Positions 8,392 through 18,136 of a stretch of 64,000 bases of DNA are shown here, one piece after another. The stretch spans positions 542,809 to 606,808 of the forward strand of contig NZ_SNXB01000003.1 of assembly GCF_004362055.1 (NCBI RefSeq), read 5' to 3'. Below the pieces are notes generated by a model. That model searched no databases and was not told the DNA's origin. It worked only from the letters and a program-made list of their open reading frames with translations. The first letter of the stretch is position 1. Each line of letters starts with the position of its first letter. The stretch comes from Flavobacterium sp. 245 (GTDB lineage: Bacteria; Bacteroidota; Bacteroidia; Flavobacteriales; Flavobacteriaceae). The translations under genes were made by a program, and so were the position numbers.

Positions 8392-9777
8392 TTAGTTATT
8401 TGAATCTGAATTAGTGATTAATCTCTTTGTTAAGTAATGAAAACGAATGTACAGAAAAATAGCTGCAGCTGTTAAACCGGCTAAAAGTCCGATCCAAACT
8501 CCTTGCGCTTTCAATTCTGTATGTTCTCCCAGATAATACGAAATTGGAAAACCAATAACCCAATAAGCTACAAAAGTGATATACATAGGGATTTTTACAT
8601 CCTGTAAACCGCGCAATGCACCTAAAACCACAACCTGAATTCCGTCAGAAATTTGAAAAACCGCAGCAATTAAAAGTAATTTTGATGCAATACTGATTAC
8701 TTCGTTATTATCCAGAACCTGTCCTGTATTTTCCATATTTAAAAAGATGAAAGGCAAATATTGATGGAAAGTGATAAACAAAATTGCAAAAACAGTTTCG
8801 AGTATCACCGCAAGCAAGAAAATAGATCTTGCCACAACTACGAGTTTTTTATAATCCATTAAACCCCTTTGGTTACTAACTCTGATCATCGAAGTTACGC
8901 TTAATCCCATTGCAAACATAAAAGTCATCGATGCCAGACTCAGCGCGATTTGATTTGCTGCCTGGCTAGTTTTTCCAATATTGCCACAAAGCCAGATTGA
9001 CGCCGTAAACAATACCACTTCAAAAAGCATTTGCATAGCAGATGGAAACCCAATACTTATTATTTTTTTTATGGTTGTTTTTTTTATTTCGCTAAAGCTG
9101 AAATCTTTGAAAAATCGTTTCAAATCATTTCGTCTTGAAAGCATAATATGCATAAACATTACGAGAAATATTCTTGAAATTACAGTTCCAAGTGCCGCAC
9201 CGATAATTCCCATTTTAGGAAAAATCCAAATTCCGTAAATCAACATATAATTTATTCCAACGTGCAGCACATTTGCCATAATCATGGCGTACATCGAATA
9301 TTTGGTAAGCGATAATCCATCGGCAAATTGTTTATAGCCTTGGTAAACAATCAATGGAATCAATGAAAAAGCAACCCAGTCTAAATAGGGTTTTGCCAAT
9401 GTAATTACATCCGCAGGCTGATCCAGCATTTCCATTATTGGCTTTGCCAAAACAATTATACCAAAAAGAAACAATCCTAAAATCGTACATAAAAATAATC
9501 CGTGATGAAATGCAGAACGAATTTTGACATCATTTTTCTCAGCATCTCCTTCGGCAACAATTGGCGTGATGGCAGTTGAGAAGCCAATTCCTAAAGACAT
9601 CGCAATAAAAATCATGCTGTTTCCCAATGAAACTGCAGCCAATTCGGTACTTCCTAATTTTCCAACCATAATATTGTCGACAATACCAATTAAAGTATGC
9701 CCAACCATTCCTAAAATTACAGGATATGCCAGTTTTAAATTATACGAAAACTCCTTGGTGTACTGCTTTAAATTCAC
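8392..9777 (-). CDS. MATE-family multidrug/cation efflux transporter
   Basis: This 461-aa protein has about twelve membrane segments and two homologous halves. The first starts YPVILGMVGHTLIGIVDNIMVGKLGSTELAA, a classic MATE/NorM opening, and the second near residue 240 starts IGFPSAMQMLFEVVLF. MATE pumps export drugs or metabolites in exchange for Na+ or H+ across the inner membrane; the substrate is unknown. The length matches the NorM branch. A TATCTTTG -7 element on the minus strand lies at 9798-9805, just upstream of the start. Confidence 0.93.
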   Translation of the reverse strand: MNLKQYTKEFSYNLKLAYPVILGMVGHTLIGIVDNIMVGKLGSTELAAVSLGNSMIFIAMSLGIGFSTAITPIVAEGDAEKNDVKIRSAFHHGLFLCTILGLFLFGIIVLAKPIMEMLDQPADVITLAKPYLDWVAFSLIPLIVYQGYKQFADGLSLTKYSMYAMIMANVLHVGINYMLIYGIWIFPKMGIIGAALGTVISRIFLVMFMHIMLSRRNDLKRFFKDFSFSEIKKTTIKKIISIGFPSAMQMLFEVVLFTASIWLCGNIGKTSQAANQIALSLASMTFMFAMGLSVTSMIRVSNQRGLMDYKKLVVVARSIFLLAVILETVFAILFITFHQYLPFIFLNMENTGQVLDNNEVISIASKLLLIAAVFQISDGIQVVVLGALRGLQDVKIPMYITFVAYWVIGFPISYYLGEHTELKAQGVWIGLLAGLTAAAIFLYIRFHYLTKRLITNSDSNN

Positions 9778-9797
9778 TTCTATTTTTATTTAGTCGG

Positions 9798-9805
9798 CAA
9801 AGATA
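9798..9805 (-). promoter_or_regulatory. -7 element (TATCTTTG) upstream of the MATE gene
   Basis: The minus strand reads TATCTTTG, an exact TAnnTTTG match, 20 bp upstream of the MATE start. No TTG at the consensus distance was found (the nearest candidate spacing is 26 bp), so this is a weak call. Confidence 0.35.
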
Positions 9806-9967
9806 ATCAGAAGGGATGAATTCTGTCCTATCAATAAAAATATATCCCCTTTTTAAGGCAAAATTAAGTGTACCCTAATATTATGTAACGATTTTTAAAA
9901 ATTATATAACAAGCCCAAAAGTCCTTCATTATACTTTTACATTATTAATAATTCAAATATATAAGCC

Positions 9968-10486
9968 ATGAAAAAATTAAAGTTTATATGCCTAGCTGCA
10001 TTCGCTTTTTTATACGCTAACACAACTTTTGCACAAGACAACGCAGCAACAAATTACGATCAAGGTTTTAGATTAGGTTTTGGTTTAAACGGAGGAATCC
10101 CGACCGATAATGACTATGACTGGTCACTTGGAGGCGATGTTCGCTTACAGTACGATTTGTCAAAAAGAACTTCAATAACCTTAACAACGGGTTTCACCAA
10201 CTTGTTTATGGGCAAAGATGATCTTGGAAATGACATCAAAGATCTTGGATTTATTCCGGCTAAAGCTGGTTTTAAAGCCTTCGTTTGGGAAGACCAATTT
10301 TATGTTTTAGGTGAAGTAGGTGCGGGTTTTGCAGTAACAAATGGTTATGACAAAACTACTTTTTTGTGGGCACCAGGAATTGGATACGCTAATAAATATA
10401 TCGATTTGAGCGTACGTTACGAAGATTATCACGATTTCAAAACCAATCAGGTAGCATTACGTGTTGCGTATGGTTTTGACTTATAA
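9968..10486 (+). CDS. Small outer-membrane beta-barrel protein
   Basis: This 172-aa protein has a clear signal peptide (MKKLKFICLAAFAFLYANTTFAQ, cleavage near residue 22). Alternating amphipathic strands follow (FRLGFGLNGGIPTD, GGDVRLQYDLSKRTSITLTTGF) and it ends in an aromatic/hydrophobic beta-signal (VALRVAYGFDL). This is the pattern of small porin-like outer-membrane beta-barrel proteins of the OmpX/OmpA-like superfamily, common in Bacteroidetes. Its function is unknown. A strong hairpin terminator follows at 10523-10552, so it is probably monocistronic. Confidence 0.83.
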   Translation: MKKLKFICLAAFAFLYANTTFAQDNAATNYDQGFRLGFGLNGGIPTDNDYDWSLGGDVRLQYDLSKRTSITLTTGFTNLFMGKDDLGNDIKDLGFIPAKAGFKAFVWEDQFYVLGEVGAGFAVTNGYDKTTFLWAPGIGYANKYIDLSVRYEDYHDFKTNQVALRVAYGFDL

Positions 10487-10522
10487 AAATTAAGGTTTAA
10501 TTTATTTTTTGTTTTTGGTATG

Positions 10523-10552
10523 AACCCGGCAGATTGCACAGTCTGCCGGGTT
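10523..10552 (+). terminator. Hairpin terminator after the beta-barrel gene
   Basis: A perfect 11-bp stem, AACCCGGCAGA against TCTGCCGGGTT, with an 8-nt loop is followed by a T-rich stretch. It lies 36 bp downstream of the barrel gene stop. Confidence 0.8.
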
Positions 10553-10656
10553 TGGTGTTTTATATCATCAGCTTTGGGCAAAAATTAACCGCAAAGAACG
10601 CAAGTCATAAAATTTAGAAAGTCAAAAAGTTCGCAAAGCGATATATGAAAACAAAA

Positions 10657-10730
<74 letters not shown>

Positions 10731-10747
<17 letters not shown>

Positions 10748-12515
10748 CTAAATACCGCGTATCCGTCAAAGTCTTCATAAAATCAATTAATTGTTTTTTT
10801 TCTTTATCTGTTAAATTTAATTTGTCTTCAGGCAAAGTCTGATTAGGAACTTCTAAACCTAAACCGAGTCCGCCACCTTCATTATAAAAATCTATCACTT
10901 CTTCCAGCGTTTTATAAATACCATTATGCATATAAGGCGCAGTAAGTTCAATGTTTCGAATAGTGGGCGTTTTAAACGAATTTTTATGAATCGCTGCCTG
11001 AGTAATTACAAATTTGCCCAAATCGCCATCGAGTTTTTTATTTTTATTGGGAACACCTAAAATTTCACTTTCAGATCGGTCAAAATTTGGAGGAACAGTT
11101 CCATTTGTCAGCGGAATAAAATGACATGTAGCGCATTTAGCTTTTCCGGCAAATAAATTAAATCCTGCTTTTTCATCAGGAGTGAAAGCTGTTTTGTTTT
11201 GCATCACGCGATCAAATTTAGAATCATAATGACTCAACGAACGTATGTAAGAGCCTAAAGCGTTCTTAATTGCAAATTCGTTTATTTCTCCTTTCGGAAA
11301 AGCTTTTTTGAAAGACTGCACATAAACTTCATTTTTCTTGATTGCCAAAACTGATTTTTCCAGCGATCCATGCATTTCATTTTCATTTTTAATAACTGCC
11401 ACGGCTTGATCTTCAAGATAACTGACTCTAGAGTCTGCAAAAAACACACGCTGAAAAGCAATATTTGCAAGCGTTGGTGTATTGCGCTGAATCATCGATT
11501 TTCCGTCTAACGAAACTGCTCTTTCTAATCCGTCTGTAAATGCTTTATCTGTATGATGACAGGACGCGCAGGAACGGGTATAGTTTCCAGATAAAATTGG
11601 ATCGTTAAATAACTTTTTGCCGAGTGCAATTTTTTCTGGTGTTGTTTTATAATCCGGAAATCCCGAAAAGGCTTCGGCATCAAAAACATCTTTATCAAAT
11701 AAAGTCTGAGCTGTAACTTTTAAACCACGCTGTTCTTTCATTAACGGAATCCCTAATGCTGACTGCGTTTTAAAAAGCCCTCTGCTTAACGGATTTAAAA
11801 TTTCTTTTATAAAATAAGCACGGTCAAAAGCATTAAAATTAGTATTCGATTTTAAATATTTTTTTCCTTTTTCTAAAATCTGAAGTACTTGTTTTGAATC
11901 TTTGGAATTTAGATTTTCAATATAAACGCGATAATATTTTTCAATTGTTTCTAATGAAACCTTGGCTTCAGGAAGCGAATTAAAAACAACTGGCGAATCA
12001 AAACCTGTAATTCCCAAAGTTATAATTCGGTAAACTTCTAATCTCATGGCGTCAAAAACGTGAGCATCAGTTAATTCATTGGAACTTGAAACTTTTTCTA
12101 ACCGAACTAAATTTGCCGATAAAACCCCTAATTCCTGAATTAATTCTTTTTTACTGGCTTTGCTGTATTTTGGAAAAACCAATTCCTCAATAACCTGGAA
12201 TCCTTCTGGTGGTACTGTTACTTTATCATTTTCTTCAAACTCACTTATCGCAGGGCCATTAATCGATTTTGAAACGGCAGGCGAATAATACTCACTTATC
12301 ATTTCGACCTTTTTGTAGCTTTGATGCGCTTCCAGAAACTGTCTCTGAATTTGTGCTTCAGTCGAATCTTCCTGCACAGAATATTTTAGTTTGGCTACTT
12401 TCTCAATTAACAAAGTAATATCTGCCTTGAATAATTCATTTATTTCTTGATGTTTGCTTTTTTGTCCGCAACTAGCAAACAGTACCAAGAACAGCAGACC
12501 ATATATTTTTTTCAT
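10731..12515 (-). CDS. MauG/CcpA-type di-haem cytochrome c peroxidase lipoprotein with an N-terminal helical domain
   Basis: I start at the ATG at 12515, giving about 594 aa, because it begins a lipoprotein signal (KKIYGLLFLVLFASCGQ). The longer frame adds 16 residues that look non-coding. The C-terminal half is a bacterial di-haem cytochrome c peroxidase/MauG domain with two haem-c sites, CASCH and CATCH, and an SFKTPTIRNIELTAPYMHNG segment holding a typical distal-haem region. About 230 residues at the N-terminus form a separate helical domain (QRQFLEAHQSYKKVE, INGPAI) weakly reminiscent of imelysin-like proteins. It probably reduces peroxide or modifies a partner in the periplasm. It follows the PhoX-like gene by 93 bp. 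The last five residues come from the heptamer array. Confidence 0.85.
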
Positions 12516-12608
12516 GATTTTATGACAATTAAAAAGAGGTATAATCATAAAAACAGAAACCACTATCTCAAAAATGAAATAGTGGATAACTGTTTTAAGA
12601 ATTTAAAT

Positions 12609-14060
12609 TTATCTCGCTAAACCTTTAATAACAACGATTTGACTTGCCTGCTGTTCGTTAGGACGATTTGTTCCGCCATCAACTCCTTTATATTTTGCGC
12701 CAGTCCAAGTGTGTGGCTGAACACTTAACATAAAAGTATCTGCAATTCCAACCTGATCAGAAACGTCGATCAAAGCGCCATATTCCCAATCTCCAAATTT
12801 TGAAATTCCGCCCACATTGTATTTTGCAGCATCAGCAGCAGTACGACGGTGATCTAATTCCACTACAACTTTTAAATCTTTTGTAGCAATGTTGTATTGA
12901 TAAATATAAGCATCGTGTGTTTCGTCTCCGTATCCATTTGCGTCTTCCTGTACGTAAACGTAGTTTTTAGTCACACAAATATTATCTGGATTTTGAAATT
13001 TACCAGCAATGCCACTTCTGTTATCTCCGTCAAGAATAACTTCCAAAGTACCTTTTAACGGATCAGCAGCATCTAGATTTAATCTGTAAACTCGACCGTA
13101 TTTCGTTCTTGAACCATCAGCATTTGTTCCTGTAGTTGCTTGTCCCGTTACGTTAAAATACAATTCTCTATCTGCATTGCTTCCTCCTTTTCTGTAATCC
13201 AAATCTTCAACACGTCCAAATTTAATTGCTTTTAAAGTATTTACTGCAGCATTAATTTGAGCACCTGTAAGCGTTGTGTGATTATCAATTTTTACAAAAG
13301 AAACTGGATACGTTTTGCTAACTTCCATATCTTTCTCTCTTTGATTGTCGTCATTTCTTTTCAGCATGTACAATGAACCATTAGCCAAATCGCCAACAGT
13401 ATTTGATACATACATAAAAACTTGACCTCCATAAGTTCCAGAATCGTCATCGCCAATTACAACAACTGTTTTCCCTTTGTAGGCGCTAGAACGCAATGGC
13501 AAAGCATTTTCGGCACTTAAACGTCCAAAACCAGCCAATTCTTTTGAAACCGAAGCATTTCCTGCACTTGCATAAGGATCTAAAGCGTGTGTACGAGACT
13601 CTTCACCAGATTCTCCACAAGTCAAATAAACTGGTCCAAAACCATGTTCTGCCTGTGTCGCCATAGTTGCGCCGCACAATCTCCAAGTTCCTCCGCTTGA
13701 ATTCAATAAATATTCACCTTTTGTAGGCTTGAAGGTTTTGTCTAAAGTAATTCTTGAAACCGCAAAATTATCTTCGTTGTTTACTAAAAATGTAAAAGTT
13801 CCATCGCTGTTTTTTAATAAACCAGAACCATCTGCCGAACCTCCAAAAACAAAACTTGGGCTGTCTGGAAAAACGTCATCGGAACCAAAAAGAGAATAAA
13901 TTTTTAAATTTTCAAATCCTGCCTGCGCTTTCAATAAACTTGGCGTTACAGATTGGTCTTTCAATACAACACTTGTTGGTACAGTGTCATCTTTAGAATC
14001 GTTGTTACAAGAAGTAACCATCGAACCTAAAATAATTAAAGGTAGAATAATTCGTTTCAT
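12609..14060 (-). CDS. PhoX-like (DUF839) secreted lipoprotein
   Basis: This 483-aa protein starts with a lipoprotein signal (MKRIILPLIILGSMVTSCNN, lipid-modified Cys near 18). Beta-propeller-like sequence follows, with segments such as FLVNNEDNFAVSRI, GGTWRLCGATM, GRVEDLDYRKGG and FQNPDNICVTKNYVYVQEDANG. These match the PhoX/DUF839 family, which includes Ca/Fe-dependent alkaline phosphatases but also proteins of unknown function. It lies just upstream of the di-haem peroxidase gene on the same strand, probably in one operon, so the pair may share a function. Whether it is a phosphatase is not settled by what can be seen. Confidence 0.75.
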   Translation of the reverse strand: MKRIILPLIILGSMVTSCNNDSKDDTVPTSVVLKDQSVTPSLLKAQAGFENLKIYSLFGSDDVFPDSPSFVFGGSADGSGLLKNSDGTFTFLVNNEDNFAVSRITLDKTFKPTKGEYLLNSSGGTWRLCGATMATQAEHGFGPVYLTCGESGEESRTHALDPYASAGNASVSKELAGFGRLSAENALPLRSSAYKGKTVVVIGDDDSGTYGGQVFMYVSNTVGDLANGSLYMLKRNDDNQREKDMEVSKTYPVSFVKIDNHTTLTGAQINAAVNTLKAIKFGRVEDLDYRKGGSNADRELYFNVTGQATTGTNADGSRTKYGRVYRLNLDAADPLKGTLEVILDGDNRSGIAGKFQNPDNICVTKNYVYVQEDANGYGDETHDAYIYQYNIATKDLKVVVELDHRRTAADAAKYNVGGISKFGDWEYGALIDVSDQVGIADTFMLSVQPHTWTGAKYKGVDGGTNRPNEQQASQIVVIKGLAR

Positions 14061-14232
14061 GAGCTAAAATGGTTTTTTATTTTTTTACAAAGTAAATCCC
14101 ACCATTTTAACTGAAAATGATTTTGATATTATCAAAAAAACAAGACTTTTACCACAAGAAGGTTATATGATCAAAAAAATTAACAATAAATTAGTAATAC
14201 AAAATACTCATAAACTTTCAGTAACATTCAAA

Positions 14233-14268
14233 CAAAAAAAAGAGCCTTACTTTAAGACTCTTTTTTTA
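14233..14268 (-). terminator. Hairpin terminator after ppk2
   Basis: Arms AAAAAAAGAGCCTTA and TAAGACTCTTTTTTT pair imperfectly, with T tracts on both strands. On the minus strand it overlaps the last codons and stop of the PPK2 gene (stop at 14252). Confidence 0.5.
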
Positions 14269-15133
14269 ATTGCTTTTTATAAAGCTCAAAATTCGCTTTT
14301 ATTTTTTCATCTAATTCCGGTTCCTTAATATCCGTATGCTTTTGCATTTCTTCCCAAATAATTTTGGCTACAATATAACGCGCCATTTCTTTATCATCGG
14401 CTGGAACAATGTACCACGGCGCATATTCTGTTGCTGTTTTATTGATCGCTTCTTCATAATACTTTTGATATTCATCCCAATGCTCGCGTTCTTTCAAATC
14501 GCCGGGCGAAAATTTCCAATTGTGTTTTCCTTCTTCCAAACGTCGCAACAATCGTTGTCTTTGCTCCTCTTTGCTCAAATGCAAATAGAATTTCATTACA
14601 ATTGTTCCGTTTTCGGCAATATGTTTTTCGAAATTATTGATTTGTTGAATTCTTTTATCCCAGAATTTTGGCGTAATATCATCAACCGACTTGATATCGG
14701 GTAAATTTTCCGCCAAAATAAATTCCGGATGCACGCGCGTTACCAAAACATTCTCATAATGCGTTCTATTAAAAATCGCAAACTTTCCTTTTTCAGGCAA
14801 CGCAACATAATGGCGCCATAAATAATCATGTTCTAATTCGCTCGAATTTGGCGTTTTAAAACTATGCACCACTACTCCACGCGGATTAAATTCTTTAAAA
14901 ACCTCTCTAATCAAACTGTCTTTTCCCGAAGTATCCATTCCCTGAAGGCAAATTAAAACACCGTATTTATTGTGCGCATACATTACATCCTGCAAATCGC
15001 TCAGTTTCTGCTGTACCTTATCTAGTTTTTCTTCCTTTTCATCATCATCTGCATCAATATTTAATAAAGTAGGAATCTTGCTCAGTTTTATTTTATCTGT
15101 AACTTTAAAATCTTTCGGGTCTATTGATTTCAT
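14252..15133 (-). CDS. Polyphosphate kinase 2 family phosphotransferase
   Basis: This 293-aa protein is a one-domain PPK2. It transfers phosphate between polyphosphate and AMP, ADP or other nucleotides. It has the Walker A motif GMDTSGKDS (about residues 64-72), the second motif FNRTHYENVLVTRVHPE (Walker B region) and the lid RLLRRLEEGKHNWKFSPGD. The length and the HNWKFS stretch fit the class often called PPK2 class III, which can make both ADP and ATP; the class assignment is inferred. It is cytoplasmic and appears monocistronic. Confidence 0.92.
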   Translation of the reverse strand: MKSIDPKDFKVTDKIKLSKIPTLLNIDADDDEKEEKLDKVQQKLSDLQDVMYAHNKYGVLICLQGMDTSGKDSLIREVFKEFNPRGVVVHSFKTPNSSELEHDYLWRHYVALPEKGKFAIFNRTHYENVLVTRVHPEFILAENLPDIKSVDDITPKFWDKRIQQINNFEKHIAENGTIVMKFYLHLSKEEQRQRLLRRLEEGKHNWKFSPGDLKEREHWDEYQKYYEEAINKTATEYAPWYIVPADDKEMARYIVAKIIWEEMQKHTDIKEPELDEKIKANFELYKKQLKKES

Positions 15134-15378
15134 ATTTTCAATTTTTGTAATATAAATATACTAATTTTACGAATCACGATAGCTATCGGGACTGCTCATT
15201 GCAATACTTTTTCAATAAATTGCTTTTTTCCAAAGCCATAACAAGAGCTTCAACTGGTCGCTTTGGTCTGTCAGGAAAAAATACAATTTTTTCTCAAAGT
15301 ATCCATTGCTATCAGGGCTAGGTATTGTTTTTCAAAAGAACAATTCTGCCTCTAATTTTTAGAATTTATATTTAGACA

Positions 15379-15852
15379 ATGAAAAAAAACTTTATAATAC
15401 TTTTACTTTTATTAGGAATTCAAGGTTTTTGTCAAAATGAAACTGATTCTCTTGATGATCAAATTTATGTTGAGACTTTTGGAAAATGTTTCTCACAGGT
15501 CAAGCCACTTCTTGAAGTTAAAAATAGAGACAAATTAAATAAAATACCATTTTGCAGTTTATATCAATGCGTTCGTTACATACAGTATGTAGAATATGAA
15601 GAGAAAATCCAAAATGCAATTTTAAAAAGAGCTGTTGAAATCGCTGGATTACTTTATAAGAACGAAACACCAATATATTTAATAAGCGGAATGAATAGTT
15701 CGGATAAAGCACTGATAAAAAATGCAAACTTAAATGATGACAATAAATTAATGTATATAAGTGTCGCGGAATGCATTTCATCTAGCACCCTGGATAGAAT
15801 TCAAGAAGCCGTAAATAATGAAACAACAAGACTTATAAAATCTAAAAAATAA
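15379..15852 (+). CDS. Secreted protein of unknown function
   Basis: I do not recognise the family of this 157-aa protein. It begins with a signal peptide (MKKNFIILLLLLGIQGFCQ, cleavage after about residue 19). A mostly helical domain follows with three cysteines (GKCFSQ, FCSLYQC) and a late fourth (VAECISS). The next gene starts 16 bp downstream on the same strand, so the two are probably co-transcribed. The gap upstream (15134-15378) has no gene; it holds a CGATAGCTATCG palindrome near 15177 and AT-rich DNA. Confidence 0.65.
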   Translation: MKKNFIILLLLLGIQGFCQNETDSLDDQIYVETFGKCFSQVKPLLEVKNRDKLNKIPFCSLYQCVRYIQYVEYEEKIQNAILKRAVEIAGLLYKNETPIYLISGMNSSDKALIKNANLNDDNKLMYISVAECISSSTLDRIQEAVNNETTRLIKSKK

Positions 15853-15868
15853 AAACTTAACTTTTTTC

Positions 15869-16705
15869 ATGGAAAAATTCACATTAGAAATATTATTTCA
15901 AATCATCGGAATCGGTTCTGCATCAGGATTGTTTTATAATAATGATGCGCTTTATGTTATTGGCGACAACAGCGGCTTTCTGTACGAATACAATATGCAG
16001 AATAAGCAATTAAATCAGCATCCTTTAATTGACACCCCAGCGCAAAACATTGCAAAAAATGTAAAACCTGATTTTGAATCTATTACGCATCATAATGACA
16101 CGCTTTATGTTTTTGGTTCCGGCTCCACCGAAAACCGAAATAAAATGATTGAATTCGACCTTAAGTCAAAAAAGGTTTTACAAAAAAATAATTTAGTTGA
16201 CATATATGGTTTAATGCAAAGTTTTGGCGAAATAAAACCAGAAGATTTCAATTTGGAAGGCGCTATTTTTGATGGCGAAAACTGGTATTTATTTAACCGC
16301 GGAAACGGCGTTTCAAACAAAAACACCATTTTTACGATTCATGCCAAAAGTCTCTCCGAAGAATTTGCTTTAATTGCTGTGAATTATAAACTGCCAAAAA
16401 TAAAAGGCGTACGTTCCAGTTTTACCGATGCAGTTTTGGTAGAAGACAAAATCTATTTCCTTTCCACTGCCGAAGACACAAAATCAACTTATGACGATGG
16501 CGAAATCCTAGGAAGTTTCATTGGAAGAATAGATCTCAAAACCATGAAAATCGATTTTACTCAAAAAATAACCTCAACGAATAAATTTGAAGGTTTGACT
16601 TTCTATAAAAAAGAAAACAACAAAATCGAATTTTTGCTTTGCGAGGATAATGATACAGATCTTTTAGAAACTAAGATTTTTAAATTGACTTTGCCGATAA
16701 AATAA
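15869..16705 (+). CDS. Probable beta-propeller protein of unknown function, no signal peptide
   Basis: This 278-aa protein shows repeated strand-turn patterns (DALYVIGDNSGFLYEYN, DTLYVFGSGSTENR, DGENWYLFNRGNG, KIYFLSTAEDT, IEFLLCEDND) that suggest a small beta-propeller. The segment KPDFESITHHNDTLYVFGSG resembles uncharacterised Bacteroidetes families. No signal peptide is seen, so it may be cytoplasmic. It follows the secreted unknown gene by 16 bp and precedes the CPBP protease by 83 bp. The function is unknown. Confidence 0.7.
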   Translation: MEKFTLEILFQIIGIGSASGLFYNNDALYVIGDNSGFLYEYNMQNKQLNQHPLIDTPAQNIAKNVKPDFESITHHNDTLYVFGSGSTENRNKMIEFDLKSKKVLQKNNLVDIYGLMQSFGEIKPEDFNLEGAIFDGENWYLFNRGNGVSNKNTIFTIHAKSLSEEFALIAVNYKLPKIKGVRSSFTDAVLVEDKIYFLSTAEDTKSTYDDGEILGSFIGRIDLKTMKIDFTQKITSTNKFEGLTFYKKENNKIEFLLCEDNDTDLLETKIFKLTLPIK

Positions 16706-16788
16706 TTTTTTAAACGCATTTTTTGTGAAAAGTTACAAATGCAAGCCAATAAAACTAGCCTAAAACCCTAAACCTACAACCAAAATAA

Positions 16789-17466
16789 ATGCTCAACATT
16801 TCAAACTCCGCCAAGAAACCATCTTTAATTATCAGCATTATAGTTTCTGTGCTTCTTCCGGTTTTAGCTCTTTATTCTCACTTATTGTTCAAAAACCTAG
16901 GAATCAGTCGTGAAATTCAATTTTACATTTCGAGATTTGCAATTTGGGCTTCGCTTTTGTTGCTGTTATTATATGCTGCAAAAATAGAAAAACAGCCCTT
17001 TTTGCTTTGGAAAGAAACCGAATATTCCTTTACTGATTTTGCAATCGCATTATTCAAAACATTCGTAAAACTATTTGTCGCGGTTTATATTACCAGTCTT
17101 TTAATTATGTTATTTAAAGTAACCGCAGAAAGTGTGGTACTGGAAAAAGCTTTAGCTCTTTTTAAAAAGAGTTATTTACTGCTTTTTTTCACGTGCGTCA
17201 CTGCAGGCATTACCGAAGAATTAATTTTTAGAGGCTATTTGTTGCCAAGACTAGAACTGCTTTTTAAAAACAAAATTCCGGCTATAATCATTTCCAGTGT
17301 TCTGTTTGGATTGCTTCATATTGGTTACGGAACATTGCTGAATGTGATTGGCCCAATTGTTATCGGACTTGTATTTGCGATTCAGTACAAGAAATACAGA
17401 AATATTAAAATCCTTATTATCTGTCATTTTTTATGGGATCTTTTACTTTTGACGGCAAAAACATAA
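16789..17466 (+). CDS. CPBP-family intramembrane metalloprotease (Abi/CaaX-like)
   Basis: This 225-aa protein has about six membrane segments and the full CPBP motif set: EELIFRG (Glu143, Glu144, Arg148), LLHIGYG (His177) and CHFLWD (His213). These residues form the metal site of type II CaaX/Rce1-like membrane proteases. In bacteria they process or regulate small peptides or anti-sigma factors, though most are uncharacterised. It lies immediately upstream of an ECF sigma factor, 131 bp away on the same strand. A role in that regulatory unit is possible but not shown. Confidence 0.87.
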   Translation: MLNISNSAKKPSLIISIIVSVLLPVLALYSHLLFKNLGISREIQFYISRFAIWASLLLLLLYAAKIEKQPFLLWKETEYSFTDFAIALFKTFVKLFVAVYITSLLIMLFKVTAESVVLEKALALFKKSYLLLFFTCVTAGITEELIFRGYLLPRLELLFKNKIPAIIISSVLFGLLHIGYGTLLNVIGPIVIGLVFAIQYKKYRNIKILIICHFLWDLLLLTAKT

Positions 17467-17597
17467 AAAAGCGAACTAAAAATAAAACCCACAAAAACAG
17501 TCGTTTACAAAACATTTTAAATTATTTTTATATTTCTTTCATCTTCGTCCCAACCTTTTTATCTTTTTAGTTCTCTTTATAAATAAAGACCAACATT

Positions 17598-18134
17598 GTG
17601 ATAAACGAAACGCTAATTTCTAACTGCAAAAAAATGAGCCGCGACGCCCAGCGTCAGGTTTATGAGCATATGGCTCCAAAATTGTATCGCGTCTGCAAAC
17701 GATACCTTAAGAAAGAAGAAGAAATTGAAGAAGCTCTAGCCGACGCTTTCTACACTATTTTCACGAAACTGGACCAACTTAAAGAAGACAAAGCTTTTGA
17801 AGCCTGGTCCCGAAAAATTACGGTTAATCACTGTTTGGCAACCATCAAGAAAAACACCAATTTCAATATGTATCTTGATGATGTAAAAATGCTTTCACAG
17901 CCTTTTACAGATGAAATGAGCACACTGGAAGAAGAAGATCTACTCAATTTATTAAACCATATTCCGGATGGCTGTAAAACTGTTTTTAACCTTTTTGTTA
18001 TTGAAGGTTTTGGACATAAGGAAATAGCGGCAATGCTGAACATCTCAGAAGGCACTTCGAAATCACAATTGAACGCCGCGAAAACCAAACTAAAAGATCT
18101 GGTTAACAAATTGTATTATCAAAAAGCAAAATAG
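17598..18134 (+). CDS. ECF-type RNA polymerase sigma factor (GTG start)
   Basis: This 178-aa protein has the two-domain sigma layout. Region 2 is about residues 18-80 (VYEHMAPKLYRVCKRYL, EALADAFYTIFTKLDQL, AFEAWSRKITVNHCL). Region 4 is about residues 118-172 (IPDGCKTVFNLFVIEGFGHKEIAAMLNISEGTSKSQLNAAKTKL). It directs RNA polymerase to target promoters under control of a partner anti-sigma protein. GTG at 17598 is the best start; the next in-frame Met is residue 13. Only 2 bp separate its stop from the downstream membrane protein, which implies translational coupling and marks that protein as the likely anti-sigma partner. Confidence 0.93.
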   Translation: MINETLISNCKKMSRDAQRQVYEHMAPKLYRVCKRYLKKEEEIEEALADAFYTIFTKLDQLKEDKAFEAWSRKITVNHCLATIKKNTNFNMYLDDVKMLSQPFTDEMSTLEEEDLLNLLNHIPDGCKTVFNLFVIEGFGHKEIAAMLNISEGTSKSQLNAAKTKLKDLVNKLYYQKAK

Positions 18135-18136
18135 TC

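Noticed and set aside
15134..15378. A gene or RNA in the 245-bp gap before the secreted unknown
   Set aside because: Only short ORFs and one CGATAGCTATCG palindrome are seen; no promoter-terminator pair or fold supports a gene.
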